A stretch of 64,000 nt of DNA from Neostapfia colusana (Eukaryota > Streptophyta > Magnoliopsida > Poales > Poaceae). Made by a program: the position numbers and the translations under genes. The first letter of the stretch is position 1. Each line of letters starts with the position of its first letter. The DNA is taken from the NCBI GenBank assembly GCA_030760725.1, contig JASWHV010000002.1:56971900-57035899 (forward strand), written 5' to 3'. Shown here piece after piece: positions 43,901 to 53,143 of the stretch. The notes beneath the pieces were generated by a model. That model saw only the letters and a list, made by a program, of their open reading frames with translations. It did no database searches and was not told the DNA's origin.

Positions 43901-45441
43901 TCAATAAGTTGAGTTTGAAGGACATGCCTGCAGAATTGAAGGACGAGGTTATAAGACTCAATCTATGTCTAGTAAATAGTGGTGAAGCCATCGCCATGGA
44001 AGTGGACTCCACACTCGAGCAAGACATACGCGAGGGCCAAAAGAATGATGAGAAGATACAAGAGATCAGACAACTTATCAAGGAAAATAAAGCTCCTGGT
44101 TTTAGAGAGGATGAACAAGGAACGGTGTGGCACGGGAAAAGGATCTGTGTGCCAGAAGTAAAAGAGATCCGTGAATTAATTTTGAAGGAGGCTCACGATT
44201 CCGACTATTCCATTCATCCTGGGAGTACGAAGATGTACCAGGACCTCAAGAGCAGGTATTGGTGGTATGGCATGAAGCGAGATGTCGCGGAACATGTTTC
44301 CCTATGTGACACATGTCAGTTGGTGAAAGCAGAACATCAACGACCCGCGGGATTATTGCAACCACTTAAAGTACCTGAATGGAAGTGGGAAGGAATCAGC
44401 ATGGATTTTGTAGTGGGATTGCCTAGGACCCAATCCGGGTATGATTCAATATGGGTCATTATTGATCGGCTAACCAAGGTAGCTCATTTCATTCCTGTGA
44501 AAGAAAGCTACAGCGGATCCAAATTGGCAGAGTTGTACATGTCAAGGATCGTGTGTTACCATGGAGTGCCAAAGAAGATTGTGTCGGATCGAGGGACACA
44601 GTTCACCTCGAGGTTTTGGCAAAAGTTGCATGAAACCATGGGAACCCATCTGAATTTCAGCTCTGCCTATCATCCCCAAACTGACGGGCAGACGGAGAGA
44701 ACCAATCAGATCCTTGAAGATATGTTAAGGGCATGTGCACTCAAAAACAATAGGAGTTGGGACAAGAACTTACCGTATGCGGAGTTTTCCTATAACAACA
44801 GCTATCAAGCTAGTATGAAGATGTCACCGTTTGAAGCTTTGTATGGAAGGAAGTGCAGAACTCCCCTATTTTGGAACCAAACAGGAGAAAGTAAAGTGTT
44901 TGATCCAGAAGTGCTACAAGAAGCCGAGGCGAAGGTGAGGGAGATTCGCAACAACTTGAGGATAGCACAAACCCGCCAGAAGAGTTATGCTGATGTACGA
45001 AGAAGAGACCTCATTTTCAACGTGGGAGATTATGTTTATCTCAAGGTGTCCCCTATCAGAGGGCTTCGTCGGTTCAAGGTGAAAGGGAAGTTGTCACCTC
45101 GATACATCGGACCCTTTCAAGTTTTGGAAAGGAAAGGCGAAGTGGCGTACCAACTAGAGTTACCGGTTCATCTATCGGATGTGCACGATGTATTCCATGT
45201 GTCACAACTCAAGAAATGTCTGAGGACGCCTGCAGAGGTGTTACCCATGAATGAAGTGGATGTAGCTGAGGATTTGTCTTATGCCGAGCAACCATACAAG
45301 ATTTTGGAGACGATGGAACGCCTCACCAGAAATAAAAGAATCCGGATGTGCAAGGTGCAGTGGAAGCATCACTCAGAAGAGGAAGCCACCTGGGAACGGG
45401 AAGATGAGCTTAAGGCACAATTTCCGGAATTGTTTTCTTAG
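40972..45441 (+). CDS. Element C gag-pol polyprotein, uninterrupted
   Basis: A single 1489-codon frame. Domains by residue: gag/capsid about 80-220 (FLGTQPPKFASASEPLEADD, GNKTVREYLTKFTQLSRYAP), CCHC knuckle 343-356 (CFSCGEVGHYAHKC), aspartic protease about 400-500 with DSGATHSF near 405, RT about 570-790 with FIDD near 717, RNase H about 855-985 (YCDASGNGLG, YTDHKSLKYIF), H2C2 about 1080-1120 (HPGSTKMYQDLKSRYWW, CDTC), integrase core with Asp near 1146 (SMDFVVGL), Asp near 1206 (SDRGTQFTS) and Glu near 1242 (DGQTER), GPY module (LSPRYIGPFQVLERKGEV), chromodomain about 1437-1488. All catalytic residues are present. No frameshift separates gag and pol. Tekay/Del-like chromovirus. The promoter LTR is damaged, so expression may be lost. 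Confidence 0.97.
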   Translation: MAGRRKGRAANPANNNDEACNPHLSGGQDRGGRREEVDPLHQMLENQNQLIQNLTQVVANLHQVPPPQAAPRQPRLSEFLGTQPPKFASASEPLEADDWLKTIESKMRIIQCQGYERVLFASHELHGPAANWWTAYVAAHHDPENITWEEFKRSFRNHYIPRGELKNKRKEFLGLQQGNKTVREYLTKFTQLSRYAPRDIETDEQKQDCFVEGLTAEMQCAMSSNEYESFQKMVDRAFVVERKLKALENENKRKAGWSHQASGSNTRPRMMQQPTGQTSRAVVPYSAPRGYNPNYRPPAAPAQPPRQFVQQPRPAYPPRPAVQGPPNQPQDNKGQASKIGVQCFSCGEVGHYAHKCPKKKPAPPQQQNVVRGRVNHVTMEEAQEAPDVVVGKFPANLHLATLLFDSGATHSFIAQGFVKKHDLATTQMNHMLAVNSPGGEIRTRQVCPKVSLDINGVVFTANLIVIDSQGIDIILGMDWLTKHKGIIHCSTRTVELTHPNGTRVKFITIHEPRRDIKLNQVEVKVEEIRTIREYPDVFPEELPGMPPDRDVEFAIELVPGTAPIYKRPYRMDSKQLEELKDHLRELTEKGYIRPSSSPWGAPVIFVPKKDGTQRLCMDYRALNEVTIKNKYPLPRIEDLFDQLRGACVFSKIDLRSGYHQLKIRQSDIPKTAFVSRYGLYEYTVMPFGLTNAPTYFMYLMNKVFMEYLDKFVVVFIDDILIFSKDEEEHEKHLRLVLQRLREHQLYAKLSKCEFWLKRVPFLGHIISEGGISVDPAKIEDIQKWKTLENVGEVRSFLGLAGYYRRFIEGFSKISRPLTKLLEKGITFTWTPQCETSFQEPKKRLTTAPVLVMPDMQKNFTVYCDASGNGLGCVLMQEGHVVAYASRQLRKHEKNYPTHDLELAAVVHALKIWRHYLMGKRTEIYTDHKSLKYIFTQPDLNLRQRRWLELINDFDVGINYHPGKANVVADALSRKVQVNKLSLKDMPAELKDEVIRLNLCLVNSGEAIAMEVDSTLEQDIREGQKNDEKIQEIRQLIKENKAPGFREDEQGTVWHGKRICVPEVKEIRELILKEAHDSDYSIHPGSTKMYQDLKSRYWWYGMKRDVAEHVSLCDTCQLVKAEHQRPAGLLQPLKVPEWKWEGISMDFVVGLPRTQSGYDSIWVIIDRLTKVAHFIPVKESYSGSKLAELYMSRIVCYHGVPKKIVSDRGTQFTSRFWQKLHETMGTHLNFSSAYHPQTDGQTERTNQILEDMLRACALKNNRSWDKNLPYAEFSYNNSYQASMKMSPFEALYGRKCRTPLFWNQTGESKVFDPEVLQEAEAKVREIRNNLRIAQTRQKSYADVRRRDLIFNVGDYVYLKVSPIRGLRRFKVKGKLSPRYIGPFQVLERKGEVAYQLELPVHLSDVHDVFHVSQLKKCLRTPAEVLPMNEVDVAEDLSYAEQPYKILETMERLTRNKRIRMCKVQWKHHSEEEATWEREDELKAQFPELFS

Positions 45442-45450
45442 AAACACCAA

Positions 45451-45486
45451 TCTCGAGGACGAGATTTCTTTTAAGGGGGGTAGAGC
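45451..45486 (+). other. Hairpin and polypurine tract of element C
   Basis: TCTCG-AGGA-CGAGA (45451-45464, perfect 5-bp stem), then TTTTAAGGGGGGTAGAGC (45469-45486) directly before the LTR. Confidence 0.85.
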
Positions 45487-48400
45487 TGTAACACCCCAAA
45501 TTTTGATTCAAAACTCTAAACCATGTTCAGAGGGGAATTTAAAAATTTTTGGACGTGTTGCATGTTTTGCAAAAATTCAAATTCAAACTGGAATTCAAAT
45601 TATACTCAAAACAGAAAAGAAATGGAAAAAGAAAAAGAGAAACGGGAAAAAAACCGGCCAGTGGGCCGAAACCCGCCAGCCGGCCCAGTTTTCCCCGCGC
45701 CAGCCCGCCCCGCGCGCGCCGCGCTGTCTCTCACAGACAGGTGGGACCCACATGTCATCCCTAACCCCGCGACCCCGGACTCTCTCCCGCGCGCGCGATC
45801 GCAACCGACCGGATTTCCGCGTCCCGCAGCCCGAATTCTGGTCCCAAACGACTCAAACTCGATCGCAACAGACCCACCGCCCTCCCCCGGCTATAAAAAC
45901 CCCAGCCCTGATCGGTTTTTCTCACGCGATCGCCGATTTTCACTCCGGTGAGCACCGAGACTTCGCCGGTGAATTCTGGCCGATCTAAGCTCGGAAACTC
46001 TGATCTAACTCGCTGGTCTTGATCCACCGCCTCCGGGGAACTTTGCAGGTGCAGAAAACCCGAAGACTTACGGTGTAAATCCAGCGCCGATGAGCTTCGC
46101 TGTGGTTTTGCCTCGGACCTCGCCGCCGATCACTTTCCAGGACCCCCGAACTCGAGAAAACCCCCGAGGTGAGATCCCTGACCTCCCCTCTACCGATCTA
46201 GGCCATAAGATCACAGTTCTAGGCAGAATTCTCGAGGATCCGAAACTTTCCGGCGAGATCGCCGCTTCCCGCCGCCGTGCGCCGCCGGCAGCGCCGTCCG
46301 CGCTCGATCGGAGCGACGTGGCCGCTTGTGCGCCGTTTATTTTAAATCGCACGGTAGACTTTAAAACCCCGCGTACCGGTTCGATGTTATAATCTCAGCC
46401 GTCGGTTTAAAATCGGACGGTCCACGTCAGCCCCGCATTATAAAGACTGGAATTCTTACGTGCTACCCCCTGGGGTTCTCTGGAATTGAGAGCTAGCCCC
46501 GGAAACTTTAGATCTAGCCCCTGGAACTCCAGAAAATCATGTAAATTCATTTAAAAATCAGTTTTAGCCCCTGGACTTAATAAAAATTAGGAAAAACACC
46601 TCTAATAAGTGTAGCTAGACCCCTGGAAATTATGAAAATAATATTATAGACCCTGTAATGGGTGAGTTCATTATTTTAGCCCTGTTTAGTATTTAATTTA
46701 CAAAATTGAATATGTAACTAGTGTTTAAAAATTAAAAAGTAGGGACAAACATAATTGTCAAAGTTAATTAAAAACTTTCTCAGTACTTAGGAAACTTTGG
46801 AGTGAGATAAAAATATATTTTTTGGCTGAAATGAATCTGTTTCAACTATTATTCACATTTATTAGTATAGGGACACATTTTTAAGTAAAGAATAGTTATA
46901 GAAAAATAGGGAAAATAATTATGAAATAGTTTACATCAGAGGCCAAGGTTAAAATATGTTATTAAATTATTTAGGATCAGAACCTATACTGTTTAGATGA
47001 TGTGTATTACTAATTTTATAATAAAATACACAATTATGCATAGGAATATAAATCTGAAAATATAGCAACTAGTAAATGATAAATGGAGTTTCTAAAATAC
47101 AAAGAATTCAGTTTAGGGTTGATAGAAATTATGAAGGCACATAAGGAGAAGAAAAATACTTTTCTTACATACTTGGTAGTAAAAAGGTGTAGTAGTTGAA
47201 TATAAGAAATTTATTGGAAACCCATATAAATAGTATGTAAGTATAAATGTGGACACAAAAGTAGGAATCATATATACATGGTTAAAAGTGCATGCAAGCC
47301 ACAACTTAACACACATAAAGTAACCACAACACATATAATGGTAAAGAATTTCATAAATATGAATGTGCGGTTTGTATGAAGTAGAAGTGTGAACTATGTC
47401 TTATGATTGTTGTTTTTCTTTTGCTATGTGTGATGGTATGAAGTAGAACCTGTTCAAGAGCAAGTTAACCCTTTCCAAGATCAGGACTACCAATTTCAAG
47501 AGCAGCAAGAAGGAGGCAAGTGTCCTTGACCACTTTGATCCTATGCTAGGATGTGTAGATAGAATTATTTGCATTGTCAAATGAAATATGAAACCCATGC
47601 TAGGAAAGTTTCCCTAGAATTGCATGACCTTGTTTCCTTGAAGCTTGGGTTGGGATTTATTTTACCATGTCATTTATTTCCATGCATATGCTTAGCCATG
47701 CTTAGAATGGCATATTTGGGACATGAGAATCATCAGTTTATATTACCATACTCTTGAATGAGACATTGTGAGTTATGTAGAGGTAGGGATCAAGGCAAGT
47801 TGGATGTTTTGGTTGTGTGCTGGGTGCACGAGACTTGGGTTTGTGTTTAGTACTTGCCTGGATCCTAAGGACCGGTTCATGGAGCATGTAACCCGGCTTT
47901 ACAGTGCCAACCACATGCTGAGATGGGGCAGCTTGGCCAATTAATTAGGTGTATCCCCGGCGTAGTATGGGTGTGTTGGATGGTGCGGGGAATAGGTGTC
48001 AGCTGGACTACCATATGAACCGCAAGGCTCAAGAGGGGGCCACTGCAGCGGGGTTGGAGCCTCTTGTATGCTGTTAGGGGTGAAACCTCAGTGGGCCCAC
48101 GGTCGTCGGGAATCCCTTTGTAAAGGCTTCGTAGTGATCTCCTGGCCGCACACCTGGGAAGTGTGAATGTGGAACGTAGCCACTGGCATAATGGAGGTTC
48201 TTTTAGTCCACCCGGCAACGAGGGATGAAATCACTACTTGTGGGTACAGTGGTACAAACTCTGCAGAGTCAAAACTGTCTTGACAGCCGTGCTCGCGGTT
48301 AAGAGCGGCCTGGACTTATTCATGATTAGAGGAGTGATGGTTTTGGAAGTTAAGCGGGGAGCTTAACATTGGAAATGATGTTATGGTTATTGGATTATGA

Positions 48401-48909
48401 TGATGGGATGGGAGATTGGGACCATTTCACTTGTGTAGTAATGAAGGTGCTTAATAAGCTAAGGTGATAGGTATTAATTGCGTAGTGCTTTAACCATGAG
48501 TTCAACCTCTCCTTGTTCTAGCCATGCATGATATAATTTTCCCACACTTGCTGAGTACCATTGGTACTCAACCTTGCATATTTGTTGGTTTATATTGCTG
48601 CTCAGGTCAAGATAATGAGGTGGTGTATAATGACCAAGATTTTGGACCCGAGGAAGGTTTAGGTTCATGAAGACCCCCGGGCAACGCCTGTGATGGAGCC
48701 CTAAAGAATAATATTCTGCTGCTAGTTTATTTACTTGTGAAGAACTTATTATTGTCCATCGAGACATTTACTATGTAAGACTTACTTATATTCGACACCT
48801 GGCTTGTAATAAATGATGCTTCACTATTTGTCATCACATGTATGAGAAAATGATCCTGGCATACATGTGATATTCACTTGGTTGTTCTTCGGAAAAACCG
48901 GGTGTGACA
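45487..48909 (+). repeat. 3' LTR of element C (3423 bp)
   Basis: It begins TGTAACACCCC and ends GGGTGTGACA. A palindromic GTGGGACCCAC region at 45736-45757, a TATA box at 45892, a GC-rich transcribed part to about 46440 with two related boxes GCCGTTTATTTTAAATCG (about 46332) and GCCGTCGGTTTAAAATCGG (about 46398), an AT-rich middle (46500-47340) and a conserved tail. The best reference for what the 5' LTR has lost. Confidence 0.95.
45892..45899 (+). promoter_or_regulatory. TATA box of C's 3' LTR
   Basis: TATAAAAA in CCCGGCTATAAAAACCCC, about 405 bp inside the LTR. Transcription is expected to start about 30 bp downstream, near 45925. Confidence 0.65.
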
Positions 48910-50759
48910 TAAGTGTTGTGGTTACTCTATGTGTGTTGATTTTTGGGCTTACATGCACTTTTAAACATGTGCATATGATTTCTAACTTTTGGTATTCAGA
49001 TTTCTGTTTGCACACTATATATGAATTTCAAATTTGAACAAATTCCTTATATTCCATTGATACACATCTTAGCTACCAATTTATGCATGAAAGGTATTTT
49101 CCTACTTCAAATGGGTTTTCAGATCCTCTACCAAATCCTAAACTGAAATCTTTGGATTTGGAAACTTCATTTATCATTTTCTAGTTATGCATACCTAGTT
49201 GCTATATTTTCAGATTTATTTCCTATGCCTAAATGTGAACTTTATTATGAAAATATTAAGACACCTCATCTAAACAGAATAGGTTCTGATATAAAATATT
49301 AAATAATATATTTTTGAACTTCTCCTCTGATGTGAACTAATTTAAATCTGTTTTACCCATTTTCAAAATTATTTATTAACCTAAAAATGTGTTCCTAGAA
49401 CTAATAAACATGAACACACCCAAACAAATTTCATTTCAGCCTAAATTTTATTTTTAGTTCATTCTAAAGTTTTCCATGTGTTAGTAGAGTTTAAACTTGA
49501 ATTTACAATGTTTTTGTATTTCCTTTTGAATTTAAATCCTAGTCCCACATTCAAATTTCTAAATTGAATATCATATAGGGTTAAAAAGGTAAGTTCATCC
49601 TACTACAGGGTCTAATTTATTATTTTAAGAATTTTCAGGGGCCTAACTATGCATAACAGAGGGGTTTTGCTAATTTTTATTAAGTCCAGGGGCTAAAACT
49701 GATTTTTAATTGAATTTACATGAATTTCTGAAGTTCCAGGGGCTAGATCAGAAGTTTCCGGGGCTAGCTCATATTTTCCGAGATCCCCAGGGGGTAGCGC
49801 GTAAGAATCCCGATCTTTATAACGTGGGGCTGATGTGGTCCGTCCGATTTAAAATAGACGGCTCAGATTATAACGTCGAACCGGTACGCGGTGATTTCAA
49901 TTCCACCGTACGATTTAAAATAGACGGCGCACAAGCGACCACGTCGCTCTGACCGAGCGCGGGCGGCGCTGCCCGGCGGCGCGTGGTGGCGGGAGGCGGC
50001 GATCTCGCCGGAAAACTTCGGATCTTCATCAATTCTTCCTAAAACTGGGATTTCATGGCATAGATCGGGAGAGGGGAGGTCGGGGATCTCACCTCGGGGT
50101 TTTTCTTGAGCTCGGAGGTCCTGGAAGGCGGTCGGCGACGAGGTCCGAGGTGAATTCACGGCGATGCTCGTCGGCACTGTGTTTGAAGCGCAAACCACCG
50201 AGTTTTCTGCACCTGCGTGATTCCCCGGAGGCAGTGGAACACGATTGGCGCGTTAGATCAGAGAACCCGAGCAAAGATCGAGAGAAAACGGTGATCGGAG
50301 CTTCGGTTCTCACCGGGAGGAAAAACAGCCGATCGCGGGTGAAAATCGGGACGATGCCGGTGTTTATATAGCCAGGGGAGGGCGGCGTTCGGTTGTGATC
50401 GAGCTGGAGTCGTCCAGAACCGAAATTCAGCTGGGATACGCGGGTATCCGGGGTGGTTTCGATTCGGGGTGAGAAGAGTCCGGCCGAGCGCGGGCGCGAG
50501 CGCGAGGAGGAAGAAAGGTTGGCAGGCCCCGCGTGTCAGTGGGAAGAAGGGGGGGGCGCGGCTGCGGGCTGGCGCGGGATGGGGTGGGCCGGCTGGTGGG
50601 TTTCAGCCCACTGGCCGGTTTTTTTTTTCTGTTTTCTTTTTCTTTTTCCATTTCTTTTCTTGTTTGAATTTGAATTCCAACTAAGTTTGAATTTCTGAAG
50701 CCCATGCAATACGTCCAAAATTTTTTAAACCCCTCTTAACAGGATTTTGGGGTGTTACA
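48910..50759 (-). repeat. Element H solo LTR, proximal part
   Basis: It begins with the second TAAGT copy and continues on the minus strand up to the LTR start TGTAACACCCC at 50759. Features: minus-strand TATA box TATATAAA at 50363-50370, GC-rich promoter block 50460-50620, box pair around 49838-49925. The second TTTGC duplication follows at 50760. Together with 35670-37252 it forms one solo LTR of about 3.43 kb. Confidence 0.9.
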
Positions 50760-50979
50760 TTTGCTATGTTCCTCATTGCGTTGGGGCTATGGAGCACCGC
50801 ATTCAGTGGGTAGGTCGTCACCACCGAGACCTTGTGAGCTTGGAAGTAGTGGCGAAGCTTCCTTGACGCGATCAGCACTGCATAGAGCAACTTGTGGACC
50901 TCCGAATACCATGTTGGTATCATGGACGACCTTGCTCATGTAGTAAATCGGTCGCTGGGTGGTCCGGACCCATCCAGAG
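50760..50979 (-). pseudogene. Element T RNase H, middle piece
   Basis: Between H and E2 the minus strand gives RPIYYMSKVVHDTNM, then in a shifted frame YSEVHKLLYAVLIASRKLRH and YFQAHKVSVVTTYPLN, the RNase H part of Tat-lineage pol. It continues into 35282-35669 (AKWAAELVEFD) across H. One frameshift near 50890. Confidence 0.85.
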
Positions 50980-51843
50980 TGATGAGGACATCACAACAGT
51001 GGATACTCACATTGATATACAAGGACCAATCACAAGAGCACGAGCACGGTTACTAAATCAGCAGGTGAACTCGTTCCTAACTTCCTACCCATGTGAGTTT
51101 GAGAATGGATTGCTACTTAATGATTTAATTGTTATTAGGAACCATGTACATGATCAACAAGTAAAGCGAGGAGGATTTGGGGACGTGGAGAACCAGATTG
51201 GACGTCCACAAGTTGATGGAAACAGTCGCCAACTCGGACTCGAGTTGAACTCGGAGTGCAGGAGCAGTCCATCTTAAAACAGATGCCCAGGATGCATACG
51301 GACTCTGTTTTTGATGTTATACAAATGCATGGAAAGATGAGAAGATAAACTTTCTAATGGTTCTGGTCCCACATTAAAATTCATGAGGAGTCATTGGGAA
51401 TTGTCGAAACAAGTCAAATTCAGAGTTCTGTCCGGTGCAGCACCACCGTATTGGGCTTTTGGGCCTTGTATCCCGTATGAGTCCATGAGGGACGCGTCTA
51501 AGTGTCTTATGGCCAAACCCTAGCCTTTATATACTGTAGCCACCGGCCAAATCCATTGGATTTTGCTTAGATTAAACAATCTCGCCGTTCTACAGTTTGT
51601 GAGACCCCAAATTCGCAATTTCAGATTGCATCTTCATCGTTCTTGCTTGTGTTCTCGTTTGCACCTGCAGGGATAGCCTTCTTGGTGAGGTCAAGCGTGT
51701 GAAGCACGGTTGATAACCAACGGAGCAGCGGTGTAGTGATTGCAGGGTAATTCGGGTCTGCTCGAGTGCCTCGGATCATCAACGTCGAGATCTCCACTTC
51801 AATCGACCTATCTTTCGGATGATCGGGCCTAAACCACTCATCA
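50980..51843 (+). repeat. 5' LTR of element E2 (864 bp)
   Basis: It begins TGATGAGGACATCACAAC and ends CCACTCATCA. TATA-like TTTATATAC at 51527-51535. The first 300 bp keep the coding tail seen in the 3' LTR (GPITRARARLLNQQVNSFL), as expected because the LTRs share sequence. Confidence 0.92.
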
Positions 51844-51845
51844 AT

Positions 51846-51855
51846 TGGTATCAGA
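51846..51855 (+). other. Primer binding site of element E2
   Basis: TGGTATCAGA, two bases after the LTR end, initiator-tRNA type over the first ten bases, as in E1. Confidence 0.75.
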
Positions 51856-53143
51856 TTTCAGGTTGCCCGTGAGGTACTTTGATTTACCACTATAATAGTT
51901 TTTATTTTTCATACCTAGAGTTCACAGAAAAAGCCACAAAAAAACATATCGTGTTTACCAATTCCTAGACCATAGTGCCTGCAAGTTTCGTTTTTCAGTT
52001 TGCATTGTGGAGTTTGCATTCATGTGGTCGAGTCTTGTTGCTAGTTTAGCTTTGTGTTTTTGGGTCATAGTTATCGTTTTTCTTCCTTGTTTTTCTTGCT
52101 GCTCACCTATTCCACAATCCCTAAACAACAAACCGATCCACCAAGATCATCGGTTTGCCCTAGCTAGCCGCCTTGCGCGAACTCCCGCATCGCCAGCCCT
52201 AGAACAGGTGACAAACCATTGTGCCAGTCCTCCTTGATTCATCACACAACATCCCATCAGTCGTCGTTGCTAAATTCCAATTGTTTTTCACATCCTATTG
52301 CGAGATCTTTTTCAAAACCGAGTTTGATTCAACATAAAAAAACAGTAACTTGGGTAGCCTACCTTAAAACGGCCATAACTTTTGCATACTAACTCAAAAT
52401 CGGGCGATTTTTTTTTCAAATTGATATACTCAAAATTTCACAACCGATTTTTCACTGCTTTGCCGTGTTCGGGAAAATTTGTTTGGCAAAATTCCCCTCA
52501 GAAGATAGACTATCCGGCCTCCGAAGTTTAAGCCCGAATTTTAAAGAATCTTACTGATTTTCTGTAGGCCAGATCTTACATCCAATTGAGCTGCAAAGTT
52601 GTGTGATTCCTATTTTTGTACTCCCAAGTAAACAAAAAAATATCAGAAAAAAATATTAAAAAAGAAAAAATAGTGAAGAGAGCACATATATTAAAGCATT
52701 GACATCACACACTTGAAAACAATTGGCCTATACACTTGTGCTGTACTTGTTGGTTATATCTTCCTGATCTTCTATTTGCCTTTCTACTGCCTTGTGTTGT
52801 GCTAGGCTTAGAACACTTGTTAACCAGCAACAGTTCCTACATTGAATACTTATTCAACTTTGTTTTGCTGTTAACGATTTTTGCTTATTAGCCACCATAT
52901 TGTGCCATCCAAGCTCCACTTTTCCTCTTGAGCAGAAGAGGTACCTTTGCAACCACTCCATGCTTCATTGGTTCTCACCGTCCACTATTTACCACCTGCT
53001 GTGTCGGTAAGAACACTTGTAAGAACGTGGTAAGATGCTTGAGAGAGAGAGATTGTTTCCTTCCTTCCACTTTTCACATTGCCACTATCCTTTGTAGTTG
53101 ATAGGGATAACATCTTTTTGTTGTCTTTTATTTACTACTAACA
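51856..53143 (+). other. Leader of element E2
   Basis: Noncoding, AT-rich between primer binding site and gag. The ORF at 52007-52237 has no domain and no counterpart in E1. Parts align with the E1 leader. Confidence 0.6.

Larger units (their letters stand above)
37253..48909 (+). mobile_element. Element C: chromovirus with intact gag-pol, rearranged 5' LTR
   Basis: An 11.7-kb plus-strand element inserted in the solo LTR H with target duplication TAAGT (37248-37252 and 48910-48914). Order: rearranged 5' LTR 37253-39674, primer binding site, short leader, orf0, gag-pol with chromodomain, hairpin and polypurine tract, 3' LTR 45487-48909. The two LTR tails (about 38271-39674 and 47511-48909) differ at about 10 positions, so the insertion is recent. 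The outer LTR terminus and target duplication are intact, so the 5' LTR damage came after insertion. Confidence 0.93.

Noticed and set aside
51860..53140. orf0-like gene in the E2 leader (52007-52237)
   Set aside because: 76 codons, no match in the E1 leader, no acceptor consensus before the ATG, no domain.
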